Assembly: GCA_023525915.1 (NCBI GenBank)
Contig: CP026657.1
Location: forward strand, 2,690,001-2,754,000
Direction: 5' to 3'
DNA from: Acetispira formosa (nom. nud.)
Lineage (GTDB): Bacteria; Desulfobacterota; Desulfarculia; Adiutricales; Adiutricaceae
DNA length: 64,000 nucleotides
How positions within the stretch are numbered: the stretch's first letter is position 1; the number at the start of each line of letters is the position of its first letter. Shown piece after piece: positions 34,977-43,772 of this stretch. The notes beneath the pieces are model-generated. The model ran no database searches, was not told the DNA's origin, and worked only from the letters and a program-made list of their open reading frames with translations. Both the position numbers and the translations under genes were made by a program.

Positions 34977-35945
34977 ATGGCTGATATTCTGACCACACTG
35001 GCGCCGCTCATTGAACGCATCAATGAGACCATGACCGCCCTCATCGCCCGCGATGAGGAAGTGGTGGCCCGCATTGGGGACTATAGTTTCTCCGGCGGCG
35101 GCAAGAGGCTCCGGCCGCTGATGTTTTGTCTGGTCAGTGAGGCGCTGGGCCGTCAGGTGACGGATGAAGTGCTGGAGACGTCCACCGCTTTCGAATTTCT
35201 TCACATGGCCACTCTTTTGCACGATGACATTATTGACGGTGCGGAAGTGCGGCGCGGGCGTGAGGCCACCCATCTGGTTTATGGCGTCCCGGAGACGGTG
35301 CTGGCCGGGGATTATCTTTTGGCCAAAGCGGCGGGCATTGGGGCTGATACCGGCCATATCTCCTGCGTGCGAATTCTGTCGGCTATTGTCGGGTCCATGA
35401 GTCTGGGTGAATTGGTGCAGCTTGAGGCGCGGCATCGGGCTGATCTTTCGGAAGATGAATATTTTCGCATCATCTATCGCAAGACGGCCGCCCTGATGGA
35501 GGGCAGCGCTCACAGCGCGGCCGTGCTGGCGGGCGTGGATGAGGCTTTGGCCGGCGCGGCTCTGGAGTATGGCTGCAAACTCGGCCTGGCTTTTCAGATT
35601 ATGGATGATATCCTTGATTATCAGAGTGATGAAGAAACTTTTGGAAAACCTGTCGGCCACGATCTGATTGAAGGCAAGATCACTCTGCCTTTTATCCGGG
35701 CGCGGGGGTTTCTGCGTGATGGCGACCGGGAAGCGTTGCGCAAGCTGGCCGACGGCTCATTCGACCCGGCCGACTGGCCGGAAGTAATGCGGCTGGTGAC
35801 CCTTGGCCGGGGAGTGGCTTCGGCTCGACGCACGGCTGAGGAATTGGCGGCCGAAGCCGCCGGTGCTCTGTCTGTTTTTCCTCCTTCGAGCGCCCGTGAC
35901 CAGTTGGCTGATCTGGCCATTTACATGGTAGCGCGTGACAGGTAG
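34977..35945 (+). CDS. ispB: Trans-polyprenyl diphosphate synthase, IspB-like
   Basis: A 322-residue prenyl chain elongation enzyme that condenses isopentenyl diphosphate to make the side chain of a quinone or a similar long prenyl diphosphate. GGGKRLRP binds substrate. The first Asp-rich motif is LLHDDIIDG near 82-86 and the second is DDILDYQSD near 210-214. The start at 34977 follows AAGGAAAGG and gives the usual N-terminus; a longer ORF from 34908 lacks support. The exact chain length cannot be read from sequence by eye. It has its own likely promoter. Confidence 0.88.
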   Translation: MADILTTLAPLIERINETMTALIARDEEVVARIGDYSFSGGGKRLRPLMFCLVSEALGRQVTDEVLETSTAFEFLHMATLLHDDIIDGAEVRRGREATHLVYGVPETVLAGDYLLAKAAGIGADTGHISCVRILSAIVGSMSLGELVQLEARHRADLSEDEYFRIIYRKTAALMEGSAHSAAVLAGVDEALAGAALEYGCKLGLAFQIMDDILDYQSDEETFGKPVGHDLIEGKITLPFIRARGFLRDGDREALRKLADGSFDPADWPEVMRLVTLGRGVASARRTAEELAAEAAGALSVFPPSSARDQLADLAIYMVARDR

Positions 35946-36018
35946 CATTGCATTGCGTTGCGTTGCGGCTGACGCCGGTTGTTGATGATCTATCCCAGTT
36001 GAAAATGTTGGAGATGAA

Positions 36019-36594
36019 ATGTTCAGGATTCTTTCTATAGCTGTTTTGATGATTGCTGTGAGTGGGTTGACCGGCTGCGTGGAAAAAATAACCACTCCCT
36101 TCACCGGCACCACGGTAAACCGTGATGAAGAAAGTTTTGCCGAGTTCAGCGATGTGCCCTATCCGGCCAACATGTCTTTCAGCAAGAAAGACAGCTTCAC
36201 CTACAGCCGTCGCGGAGTTTTCAGCGGTCTGGTGGTGGTCTCAGGGCGGATGAACGTCGATGAGCTGGGGGCTTATTATGATCTTCATTTGCCCGGACAT
36301 GGCTGGAGTCCGGTGGCCGAGGTGCATTACAGTTCGGCCCTGGTTTCCACCTGGAAAAAGGGCGACAAGGTACTGACCATTATCGGCAAGCCCGTCTCTT
36401 TTTCCATTGGCAGCGACCTCAGGGTTGAATTGTGGGTGGCTCCGCCTCACACCAAGGATGATTTGGGTCAGAGGGTGGCTTATCAGAAGCCTACTGTCAA
36501 GGAGTCTGGAACTACGACTTCCAGTTCAGGGGGGCTTTTCTCAAAAACCACCACTAAAAAATCAAGTGATTCTGTAACCGAAGAAGATATTTAA
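36019..36594 (+). CDS. Hypothetical lipoprotein, paralogue of the one at 37579
   Basis: A 191-residue lipoprotein with lipobox LTGC near residue 20. The mature part has a YPANM segment, then GLVVVSGRMNVDELGAYYD, LPGHGW and a beta-rich domain, and a Ser/Thr/Lys tail. The 37579 protein has the same plan (lipobox, PVPPEL, a Gly-rich strand, IQYYRETLPQNGW), so the two look related, though I know no named family. RBS GGAGATGAA precedes the ATG. Palindromic element B lies between the two genes. Confidence 0.7.
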   Translation: MFRILSIAVLMIAVSGLTGCVEKITTPFTGTTVNRDEESFAEFSDVPYPANMSFSKKDSFTYSRRGVFSGLVVVSGRMNVDELGAYYDLHLPGHGWSPVAEVHYSSALVSTWKKGDKVLTIIGKPVSFSIGSDLRVELWVAPPHTKDDLGQRVAYQKPTVKESGTTTSSSGGLFSKTTTKKSSDSVTEEDI

Positions 36595-36609
36595 GACATG
36601 CGGTAGTGT

Positions 36610-37430
36610 GGCCTGCGGCCGGCTGATCTGGAAAAGACTTGGCCCGAAGGGCCAACCAAAGGGTTCCACCCTCTGGACTCCGGCTGGGGGAGGGCCCACG
36701 CGGGCCCTGCCCCAGACCCCACCCGCGCCAAGGGGCAAGCCCCTTGGAACCCCAAGAGGTCAGGGTCGGCTTCAACTTTCTTCTTCCCGCGTCGCCGCAA
36801 CTCGCTTCGGGTACGAAGCTCAGACAAGCGGCGACGCTTCATACCCTGTTAGCTTCAACCGCTGTCGCCCGCTTCACGTCGCGTCCTTACTGTTTGCTAT
36901 AGGTGGCCTCATGGGCTTAGTGTTAGTTCACGTATGTTCGGCTTAAATCAGCTTCCCCTTAAAGGCCCTTTCCAGTGCTGGTTGTGCGTCTTTCCGCCGC
37001 CTATCGCTTTATTGTGGACTTGCTCATTTAAAAAATGACGCAAAAGTCTCACCGGTTGCAACGCTGGAAAAAAATTATTGAGGGGAAAAAATATTCAGCC
37101 GAACATACGTGAAGCAACAATCATACGATGAAGCTGCCTATAGCGAAATGCGGCAACACAATGTGAAGCTGGTTATAGCGGTTAAAGCTGACCCTGTAAG
37201 AAGGGTCGCCGCTTGTCTGAGCTTCGTACCCGAAGCGAGTTGCGGCGAGGCGGGAAGAAGAAAGTTGAATCTGACCCAGACCTCTTGGGGGTCCAGGGGG
37301 CTCCGCCCCCCTGGCGCGGGTGGGGTCTGGGGTAGGGCCCGCGTGGGCCCTCCCCCAGCCGGAGTCCAGAGGGTGGAACCCTTTGGTTGGCCGAAAGGCC
37401 AAGTCCTTTAATCGCGCGGCCATAGGCCGC
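36610..37430. repeat. Large palindromic element, family P, copy B (complete)
   Basis: A nested palindrome of about 820 bp. Terminal hairpins are GGCCTGCGGCC-like at the left and GCGGCCATAGGCCGC at the right. GC-rich arms at about 36633-36760 and 37281-37412 are mutual complements. Loop hairpins lie at 36793-36833 and 37207-37247. The central core at 36929-37111 (183 bp) has its own inverted ends, CACGTATGTTCGGCT and complement. It is non-coding. The core is in the same orientation as copy A and inverted relative to copy C. Confidence 0.9.
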
Positions 37431-37533
37431 TGCCATATTCCAAATGATGAAGTGGCCTGGATATTGCTTGGATTGTTTTGAATGGCGGGGCCGCAGCTTC
37501 TTGTCGGAATATCAATGATTGATTTTGCAGCTG

Positions 37534-37573
37534 ACCAGGCCGCCCGCCGGACAAAAACCATTTTTCCGGGAGA
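37534..37573. repeat. Small hairpin resembling a relic half of the twin-hairpin element
   Basis: CTGACCAGG is followed by CCGGACAAAAACC and ATTTTTCCGG, just before the lipoprotein RBS. The same CTGACCAGG prefix precedes the second hairpin at 11859 and 48964 and the hairpin at 29672. Confidence 0.4.
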
Positions 37574-37578
37574 TAACC

Positions 37579-37989
37579 ATGTATGCCAAGCTGAAATATT
37601 TTTTGCCAATAATGTTGGCAACGGTCCTGGTGGGCGGTTGCTCCTGGTTTCCATTTTTCTCATCAGATTCACCGCAAACACCTCAGGTCTTCACCGACTT
37701 GCCAGTGCCGCCTGAACTTAAAGTCAATGAAAGCGACAGCCAGGTTTATGAGGGAACCGGCGGCCGGGTCGGCCGCTTGAAAGCTTCCGGCCGCATCAGC
37801 AGTGTGGCCGTGATTCAATACTACCGCGAGACCCTGCCGCAGAACGGCTGGACTCGGGAAGGTGAATTTGACGGCGAAGACCGCTATATGATGGTCTTTA
37901 CCAAAAAACCGCGCTCAGCCGCCATCAGTATAACCGCTGGCTGGGTTTATACGGACGTGGAGATAAATGTCAGCGCCAAACAAAACTGA
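37579..37989 (+). CDS. Hypothetical lipoprotein, paralogue of the one at 36019
   Basis: A 136-residue lipoprotein with lipobox VGGC near residue 20. It continues with LPVPPELKVNESDSQVYEG, a Gly/Arg strand, and the motif IQYYRETLPQNGW shared in form with the 36019 protein (AYYDLHLPGHGW). A short beta-rich domain ends the protein. The start at 37579 is chosen for the signal peptide and an upstream GGGAGATAACC. The 3' end overlaps coaBC by 23 nt, so coaBC is probably translated from the same message. Function unknown. Confidence 0.7.
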   Translation: MYAKLKYFLPIMLATVLVGGCSWFPFFSSDSPQTPQVFTDLPVPPELKVNESDSQVYEGTGGRVGRLKASGRISSVAVIQYYRETLPQNGWTREGEFDGEDRYMMVFTKKPRSAAISITAGWVYTDVEINVSAKQN

Positions 37990-39199
37990 ACTAACTGCGG
38001 CCGCCCCTCTGGAAACACTGACCGGCCGCCGCCTGGCCCTGGTAGTGACCGGCGGCGTGGCCGCCTACAAAGCGGCCGACCTCTCCCGCCTATGGATTAA
38101 GGCCGGGGCCCAGGTGCGGGTGGTTCTCACGGAAAACGCCGCCCGCTTCATTACCCCCCTCACCTTTGAATCGCTCACCGGCCAGCCGGTGGCTCTGGAT
38201 ATGTGGTCCCGCCCGCAATATGATATTGAGCATATTTCACTGGCCGACTGGGCCGAGGCCGTGGTGGTGGCCCCGGCTACAGCCAACTTTCTGGCCAAAA
38301 TGGCCCACGGCCTGGCCGACGACTTTGCCTCCACCTTTATGCTGGCCTTTGACGGCCCCAAACTGGTGGCCCCGGCCATGAACAGCCGCATGCTGGCCGC
38401 CGCGGCCACTCAGGATAATATGTCCGCACTGATGGAACGCGGCGTAATGGTCGCCCCTTCCGAAGGGGGCCTTCTGGCCTGCGGAGCGGTGGGCGATGGC
38501 CGCCTGGCCGACCTGAACACTATTGCCCTCATGGCTGCCAGAGCCCTTGGCCCCAATGATTTTGCCGGCCGCGCCGTCGCCGTCACCGCCGGGTCCACCC
38601 GCGAAAGCTGGGACGATATCCGTTTCATGGCCAACCGCTCAACCGGCAAAATGGGCCTGTCCCTGGCCTTGGCCGCCTGGCTTCGCGGGGCTGAAGTCAC
38701 CCTGGTGGCCGGGCCGTCCCTCACCCAGATGCCGCCGAAGCTGCCTGATTTTTCCATAAAGCCCGTGGAATCCACCCGCGATATGCTGGCCGCGCTGGAA
38801 GAAACAAAATTCCAGACGCTCATTATGGCGGCCGCCCCGGCCGACTTTCGCCCGGCCGAGCGGGTCAGCGGCAAGATCAAAAAGTCGGGCGGGCCGCCCA
38901 CTCTGCCCTTGACCTCCAACCCGGACATCCTTAAGAGCCTCCCCCGCGACGGACGCGTTTTTGTGGGCTTTGCGGCTGAAGATCAAGAGCTGGTCGAACG
39001 GGCCAAGGGCAAACTCAGGGATAAAAATCTGGACCTCATTGCCGCCAATCAGGCCGGGGGGGACGGCAACGCTTTCGCCGCCGACGACAACCACCTCTGG
39101 CTGGCGGACAAAAACGGAGAGGTTACGGAAATAACCCCACGCCCCAAATTCGCCGCCGCCTGGTCCATTTTGGATGCGGTGTTGAAATTGCGGAAGTGA
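37967..39199 (+). CDS. coaBC: Bifunctional phosphopantothenoylcysteine decarboxylase / phosphopantothenate-cysteine ligase CoaBC
   Basis: A 410-residue fusion enzyme of coenzyme A synthesis. The N-terminal CoaC flavoprotein half begins LALVVTGGVAAYKAADLSR, has the active-site His in IEHISLADWAE, PAMNSRM, and the substrate-clamp Cys in ACGAVGDGR near 171. The CoaB half begins near 190 (VAVTAGSTRESWDDIRFMAN) and keeps the nucleotide-binding Lys-rich KIKKSGG region and IAANQAGGDG. It overlaps the upstream lipoprotein gene by 23 nt with GGAG 4 nt before the ATG, and the radical SAM gene follows 9 nt later. It supplies CoA for the acyl metabolism in this window. Confidence 0.94.
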   Translation: MSAPNKTELTAAAPLETLTGRRLALVVTGGVAAYKAADLSRLWIKAGAQVRVVLTENAARFITPLTFESLTGQPVALDMWSRPQYDIEHISLADWAEAVVVAPATANFLAKMAHGLADDFASTFMLAFDGPKLVAPAMNSRMLAAAATQDNMSALMERGVMVAPSEGGLLACGAVGDGRLADLNTIALMAARALGPNDFAGRAVAVTAGSTRESWDDIRFMANRSTGKMGLSLALAAWLRGAEVTLVAGPSLTQMPPKLPDFSIKPVESTRDMLAALEETKFQTLIMAAAPADFRPAERVSGKIKKSGGPPTLPLTSNPDILKSLPRDGRVFVGFAAEDQELVERAKGKLRDKNLDLIAANQAGGDGNAFAADDNHLWLADKNGEVTEITPRPKFAAAWSILDAVLKLRK

Positions 39200-39208
39200 G
39201 GCGGGTCC

Positions 39209-40237
39209 ATGTCTGAGCAGTTTCGCTATAAGGACTCGCGCGGCGTTTCCCGGCTGATGTCCGATCATATTGACCCCCACCGGATTCTGGCCGAAGAAAT
39301 CGGCCCGGCCTATGAAGACTACCGCCGCCGCTGGGAGGCGGCCCGCACCTTTCAGGAACAGCCCGCCTTTCCCATTCATGTCGATTACGAAATGATGTTC
39401 CGCTGCAACCTCTCCTGCCCCATGTGCCTGATGAGTTTGCCGCCGGAGCGGCGGCGGGTCTATGGCTCCGCCGCCGAGGCGCTCTCGCCGGAAAAGGTTC
39501 GGGAACTCATCGACGAGGGCGCGCGGAATGGCCAGTGCGCCATGGGCTTCGGCGGTTTATGGGAGCCGCTTCTGTCCCCGGCCATTCCCGATTTGGTGGC
39601 CTACGGCCGCTCCAAAGGGCTGGTGGACGCGCTTTTCAACACCAATGGCTTTTTTTTAACCGAAGACACCGGCCGGGCCTTGATTGATTCCGGCCTGACC
39701 AAGCTGATGATCAGTCTGGACGCGGCTTCGGAAGAAGTGTACGCCCAAATGCGCGTTGGCTCGGATTTTAATACAGTTGCTTCCAATATAGAAAAATTCA
39801 TGAATTTGCGGGCCCGGATGAACAGCCGTCTGCCTCTGGTGCGCCTCAGTTTCTGCCGCACAGCCTTGAATGAACATGAGCTGGAACCCTTTCTTGAACG
39901 CTGGCACGGGCTGGTGGATTTTTTTTCCATCCAGGCCTATGGCCGGTATGAAAGCGCTGACCCGCCGGGCTTCCCCGCCGACTGGCTGGCCCCGCCCCCG
40001 GCCGGGCGCTGCGCCCAGCCGCACAAACGGCTCCTAATCAGGCATAATGGGGATATAATGCCTTGCTGTGACGCTTCCGGGACCCAGTTGGTAATGGGCA
40101 ACGTCCATAAAGATAGTTTATTCGAAATCTGGAACGGCCCGAAGCTAGCTGAATTGAGGCAGCGCCTGGGAGCCGGTGACCTGAAGGGCCTGGCCGCCTC
40201 CTGCCAGGCCTGTCAGGATAAATTCGAGACAGCCTAA
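39209..40237 (+). CDS. Radical SAM/SPASM domain protein
   Basis: A 342-residue radical SAM protein. The cluster motif is CNLSCPMC near residues 66-73, followed by a standard radical SAM barrel (GFGGLWEPLL and NTNGFFL). A C-terminal SPASM-like region has Cys in RCAQPHKRLLIRHNGDIMPCC and a final SCQACQ. Such proteins modify peptides, activate sulfatases or act in cofactor synthesis; neither a substrate peptide nor a sulfatase gene is adjacent. RBS GAGGCGGG precedes it, 9 nt after coaBC. Specific function is not recognisable. Confidence 0.82.
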   Translation: MSEQFRYKDSRGVSRLMSDHIDPHRILAEEIGPAYEDYRRRWEAARTFQEQPAFPIHVDYEMMFRCNLSCPMCLMSLPPERRRVYGSAAEALSPEKVRELIDEGARNGQCAMGFGGLWEPLLSPAIPDLVAYGRSKGLVDALFNTNGFFLTEDTGRALIDSGLTKLMISLDAASEEVYAQMRVGSDFNTVASNIEKFMNLRARMNSRLPLVRLSFCRTALNEHELEPFLERWHGLVDFFSIQAYGRYESADPPGFPADWLAPPPAGRCAQPHKRLLIRHNGDIMPCCDASGTQLVMGNVHKDSLFEIWNGPKLAELRQRLGAGDLKGLAASCQACQDKFETA

Positions 40238-40425
40238 GATTCTGACCCAAGTTTATCTGATTTAGGTTTAACCCGCAGTTCAGGTGTTTATAGCAATAGT
40301 GGCATTCTGATAACGAATGTTTGGTAATGTTAAGGTTTACTGAACCTACGAAAAGCCCCCCACCCGTTGTCCGCTCTGGGCCAGAGGACGCGCGGACGCT
40401 AAAGCAATCCCGCAAAAACCGATTG

Positions 40426-40443
40426 ACAATGTTTGAAAATTGT
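40426..40443. promoter_or_regulatory. Palindrome upstream of tetR, candidate operator
   Basis: ACAAT and ATTGT arms around GTTTGAAA, overlapping a TTGACA hexamer about 110 bp before the TetR start. A site of this size suits TetR autoregulation. The rest of 40238-40534 holds no gene. Confidence 0.3.
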
Positions 40444-40534
40444 GTGATTGTTATAAGTTATGGATAGTTTCCCCTTTCTTTCACATTTCCAGCCAGTGGC
40501 CAATTAAATGAAGCCCTGTTCATAGTGGTGAAGT

Positions 40535-41194
40535 ATGGCAGATGAAAATAGCGCCCGCGCACGGGAAATAGTTGAAACCGCTTCCCGGCTGTTTGCCGCC
40601 AGCGGGTTCGACGGCGTCTCGGTGCGTGATATTTGTTCGGAATTGTCGGTCAATTGTTCAATTGTCTCCTATTATTTCGGGGGCAAGAAAGGGCTGTACC
40701 TTGAAGTTCTGCGGAGCCAGTTCACAGCTTATGGGCGGGCTCTGGAAAGTGTAGTTGTTAAAAACATGGAACCCCGTGAAATCCTGAGTGTCCTTATTGA
40801 CACCATGCGGGAATTTCAAGCGACCAACCCTTATTTCTCCGCTATTGTCACCCGCGAAAGCGGCTGTCCCAGCCCGGAATTCGTTCAGGCGGTCGAGGAA
40901 TATGAGAACAAGTTCGGCGACAAACTGGCTGAGATTGTTCGCAGCGGACAGCGGCAGGGCGCTTTTAAGCCGAATTTTAAAATTTCGGCCCTGACCCTGG
41001 CCATTAACATGCTTCTTAACGGCTCTTCCACTGCCAGCCTGTGTTTTTCCATCCAGAGCACCTTTACTGAAAACGACTATTTCGAAACCATAAAAACTAT
41101 TCTTTTAGACGGCATTATGGCCGATCCGGCAGCTGAAAACGGCTGGGCCATCGGCAAGCAGAGCGCCAAGCCCAGAAATACTTTCGGCCGGTGA
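40535..41194 (+). CDS. TetR family transcriptional regulator
   Basis: A 219-residue regulator. The N-terminal helix-turn-helix reads SRLFAASGFDGVSVRDICSE followed by SIVSYYFGGKKGLY, the classic TetR recognition helix. The C-terminal ligand domain begins with a segment like the CerR-type TetR_C (MREFQATNPYFSAIVTRE). It is divided from iorA by 173 bp containing a degraded MITE-like copy. Control of the downstream iorAB-buk operon is likely from position (inference). Confidence 0.85.
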   Translation: MADENSARAREIVETASRLFAASGFDGVSVRDICSELSVNCSIVSYYFGGKKGLYLEVLRSQFTAYGRALESVVVKNMEPREILSVLIDTMREFQATNPYFSAIVTRESGCPSPEFVQAVEEYENKFGDKLAEIVRSGQRQGAFKPNFKISALTLAINMLLNGSSTASLCFSIQSTFTENDYFETIKTILLDGIMADPAAENGWAIGKQSAKPRNTFGR

Positions 41195-41227
41195 TAAGTG
41201 AGCGGGGGGCCGCCGCCGCATAAAGCC

Positions 41228-41363
41228 AGGGTCGAACACAGTGAGACGGAGCGACAGCGACTGATTTTTAAAGGTATTGGGGCAATTCGCGAAGCAAAAA
41301 CCACGCTTTTTGCGTAGCTCCGAACCACAAGTTCAAAGAAAAAATTGACATTTGAAATCGGTG
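41228..41363 (-). mobile_element. Degraded MITE-like copy directly upstream of iorA
   Basis: Reverse-orientation copy: GAGACGGAGCGACAGCGACTG, AAACCACGCTTTTTGCGTAG and a right end TTGACATTTGAAATCGGTG. It ends 4 nt before the iorA ATG, so the iorA leader and its GGTGAG RBS derive from the element. Confidence 0.7.
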
Positions 41364-41367
41364 AGTT

Positions 41368-43146
41368 ATGAAGAAAACTTTATTAAGCGGTGACGAGGCT
41401 GTCGCCAGAGGAGCCTATGAGGCCGGCTGCCTGGTGGCGGCGGCCTATCCGGGCACGCCTTCCACGGAGATCCTGGAGGCAATGGCCCAATATCCTGAAA
41501 TCAATTCCCGCTGGGCCTCCAATGAGAAGGTGGCCCTGGAAATAGCGGGCGGGGCTTCCATAGGCGGGGCCAGGGCCCTGGCGGCCATGAAGCATGTCGG
41601 CCTCAACGTGGCCGCCGATCCCCTCCTGACCCTGGCCTATATCGGGGCTTATGGGGGGCTGGTAGTGGTCAGCGCCGATGATCCGGGCTGCCACAGTTCC
41701 CAGAACGAACAGGATAACCGCCATTACGCCGTGCTGGCCAAACTCCTGATGCTGGAGCCGTCCGACAGCCAGGAATGCCTTGATTTCACCCGCGCCGCCT
41801 TTGAACTGAGCGAACGTTTCGACACTCCGGCCCTGATGCGCATGACTACCAGGGTCTGCCATTCCAAGGGGCTGGCGGTCACGGGCGAACGGAACGCGGT
41901 TCCACCCAAACCCTATGTCCGCAACGTTAAAAAGAATTCGATGCTGCCCGCTTTCGCCCGTCTGCGCCATGTGGAAGTGGAAAAGCACATGGCCGCTCTG
42001 GAGGATTTTGCCAACAACTGCGCCATGAACCGTATCGAGTGGGGAGCTGATAAAAAAATCGGCGTCGTCACTTCCGGCATATCTTATATGCACGCCCGCG
42101 AAGCCTTTGGCGACACGGTCTCCTATCTGAAACTCGGCCTCACCCATCCTTTGCCGCGCAAGCTCATCAGCACATTCGCCCGCTCTGTGGACAAAATCTG
42201 GGTGATTGAGGAAGGCGATCCCTATCTGGAGGATGCTATTCGCGCTCTGGGTTTTGACTGTCTGGGCAAGGAACTGGTGCCCATTCAGGGTGAGCTGGAC
42301 GCGGGACTCCTGCGCCGGATCTTCCTGCCCCCGGATCAGGTTAGGCCCTATCTGAGCCAGATAATGCCGCCGCCGCGTCCGCCGGTCCTCTGCGCGGGCT
42401 GCCCTCATCGCGGTATTCTCCACATACTGGGCCAGCATAAAAAGGACATCGCCGCCTGTGGTGATATCGGTTGCTACACCCTGGGCATTCAGCCGCCCCT
42501 GGAGGGGCTGGATACGGCCGTCTGCATGGGCGCGGGTTTTTCCGGGGCCATTGGTTTGTCCCAAGCTTTCAAGGCGGCCGGGGACTCCCGCAAGGTTTTC
42601 GGCCTTATGGGCGATTCCACCTTCTTCCATTCCGGTATGACCGGACTGGCCGACGCCGTCCACGCCCAGGCCAACGTCTGCCTGTGCATTCTGGATAACT
42701 CCATCACGGCCATGACCGGCCACCAGGAGAACCCCGGCACGGAAACCGACCTTATGGGCCGTCCGGCCGTGCGCCTTGATATTTTGAGTGTGGTCAAGGG
42801 CTTGGGCGTACCGGAGGACAGCATCACCGTCCTTGATCCGCTGGATCGCCCCAAAGTGACGGAGGCGGTGGAAAAGGCCATAAAAACAGAGGGCCTTTCC
42901 ATCATCATCACCCGTCGGCCCTGCGTTTTGATCAAAGAGGTGCGCAAATCGCTGGAGGGCAGGAAATGTCAGGTCGACCCGGAGGCCTGCAAAAAATGCA
43001 AAATGTGCCTGAAGGTGGGCTGCCCGGCCATTGCCTTTAAAGACGGCCACTCCAACATCGACCAGTCGGCCTGCATGGGCTGTGAATACTGCATGGCCGT
43101 CTGTAAGTTTCACGCTATCAGCCGAGTGGAAGGAGGCGCCAAATGA
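41368..43146 (+). CDS. iorA: Indolepyruvate:ferredoxin oxidoreductase, alpha subunit
   Basis: A 592-residue TPP- and Fe-S-dependent enzyme subunit that oxidatively decarboxylates aryl (and related) 2-oxo acids to acyl-CoA with reduction of ferredoxin. The N-terminal pyrimidine-binding domain starts LLSGDEAVARGAYEAGC with AYPGTPSTEI. The TPP domain near 340-520 has CGDIGCYTLG and GDSTFFHSG. Two 4Fe-4S motifs at the C-terminus are CKKCKMCLKVGCPAI and CMGCEYCMAVC. The ATG overlaps MITE-derived leader DNA. The stop overlaps iorB by 4 nt. Confidence 0.94.
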   Translation: MKKTLLSGDEAVARGAYEAGCLVAAAYPGTPSTEILEAMAQYPEINSRWASNEKVALEIAGGASIGGARALAAMKHVGLNVAADPLLTLAYIGAYGGLVVVSADDPGCHSSQNEQDNRHYAVLAKLLMLEPSDSQECLDFTRAAFELSERFDTPALMRMTTRVCHSKGLAVTGERNAVPPKPYVRNVKKNSMLPAFARLRHVEVEKHMAALEDFANNCAMNRIEWGADKKIGVVTSGISYMHAREAFGDTVSYLKLGLTHPLPRKLISTFARSVDKIWVIEEGDPYLEDAIRALGFDCLGKELVPIQGELDAGLLRRIFLPPDQVRPYLSQIMPPPRPPVLCAGCPHRGILHILGQHKKDIAACGDIGCYTLGIQPPLEGLDTAVCMGAGFSGAIGLSQAFKAAGDSRKVFGLMGDSTFFHSGMTGLADAVHAQANVCLCILDNSITAMTGHQENPGTETDLMGRPAVRLDILSVVKGLGVPEDSITVLDPLDRPKVTEAVEKAIKTEGLSIIITRRPCVLIKEVRKSLEGRKCQVDPEACKKCKMCLKVGCPAIAFKDGHSNIDQSACMGCEYCMAVCKFHAISRVEGGAK

Positions 43147-43727
43147 CGACCACCACCAGCATTCTTTTAGTGGGCGTGGGCGGCCAGGGGGCCATTTTGA
43201 CTTCCAAAATTCTGTCGGCCGGACTCATCAGCCGGGGCTATGATCTTAAAATGTCGGAAATTCACGGCATGAGCCAGCGCGGCGGCAGCGTCACCACCCA
43301 GATCAAATTCGGCGACAAGGTTTATGCGCCCAATATAGGTCTGGCCGAGGCCGATTTTCTGGTCTCCTTTGAAATCGTCGAGGCCCTTAGGGCTTTGCCC
43401 TATCTCAAGCCCGGCGGTTCGCTGGTCACCGATGATCACGAGATTTACTCCATGCCGGTCTCAGCCGGTTTCGCCACCTATCCTCAAGGCGTGGCCGAAG
43501 AGCTGAAGCGACTGGTGCCCGAAACCACCGTGGTTCCGGCCGGTACAATGGCCGCCGAACTGGGCAATATCCGGGTGCAGAATATTGTTCTTCTGGGTGC
43601 GCTGGTCAAGGTCATGGGACTGACGGACATCGACTGGCCCGCTTTGGTGGCTGAATACGTGCCCGCCAAAGCGCGTGATCTTAATCTTAAAGCCTTTGAC
43701 GCTGGCCTGAAATACAGCGGCCGCTGA
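43143..43727 (+). CDS. iorB: Indolepyruvate:ferredoxin oxidoreductase, beta subunit
   Basis: A 194-residue gamma-type domain subunit that pairs with IorA. It opens SILLVGVGGQGAILTSKILS and contains EIHGMSQRGGSVTTQIKFG, both standard for 2-oxoacid:acceptor oxidoreductase gamma domains. ATGA overlap with iorA and a GGAGG RBS show tight coupling. Length is normal. Confidence 0.94.
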   Translation: MTTTTSILLVGVGGQGAILTSKILSAGLISRGYDLKMSEIHGMSQRGGSVTTQIKFGDKVYAPNIGLAEADFLVSFEIVEALRALPYLKPGGSLVTDDHEIYSMPVSAGFATYPQGVAEELKRLVPETTVVPAGTMAAELGNIRVQNIVLLGALVKVMGLTDIDWPALVAEYVPAKARDLNLKAFDAGLKYSGR

Positions 43728-43772
43728 TTTCATTCAGACCAATCCCGGCCGGAACTGAAAGGATGTCGTACT

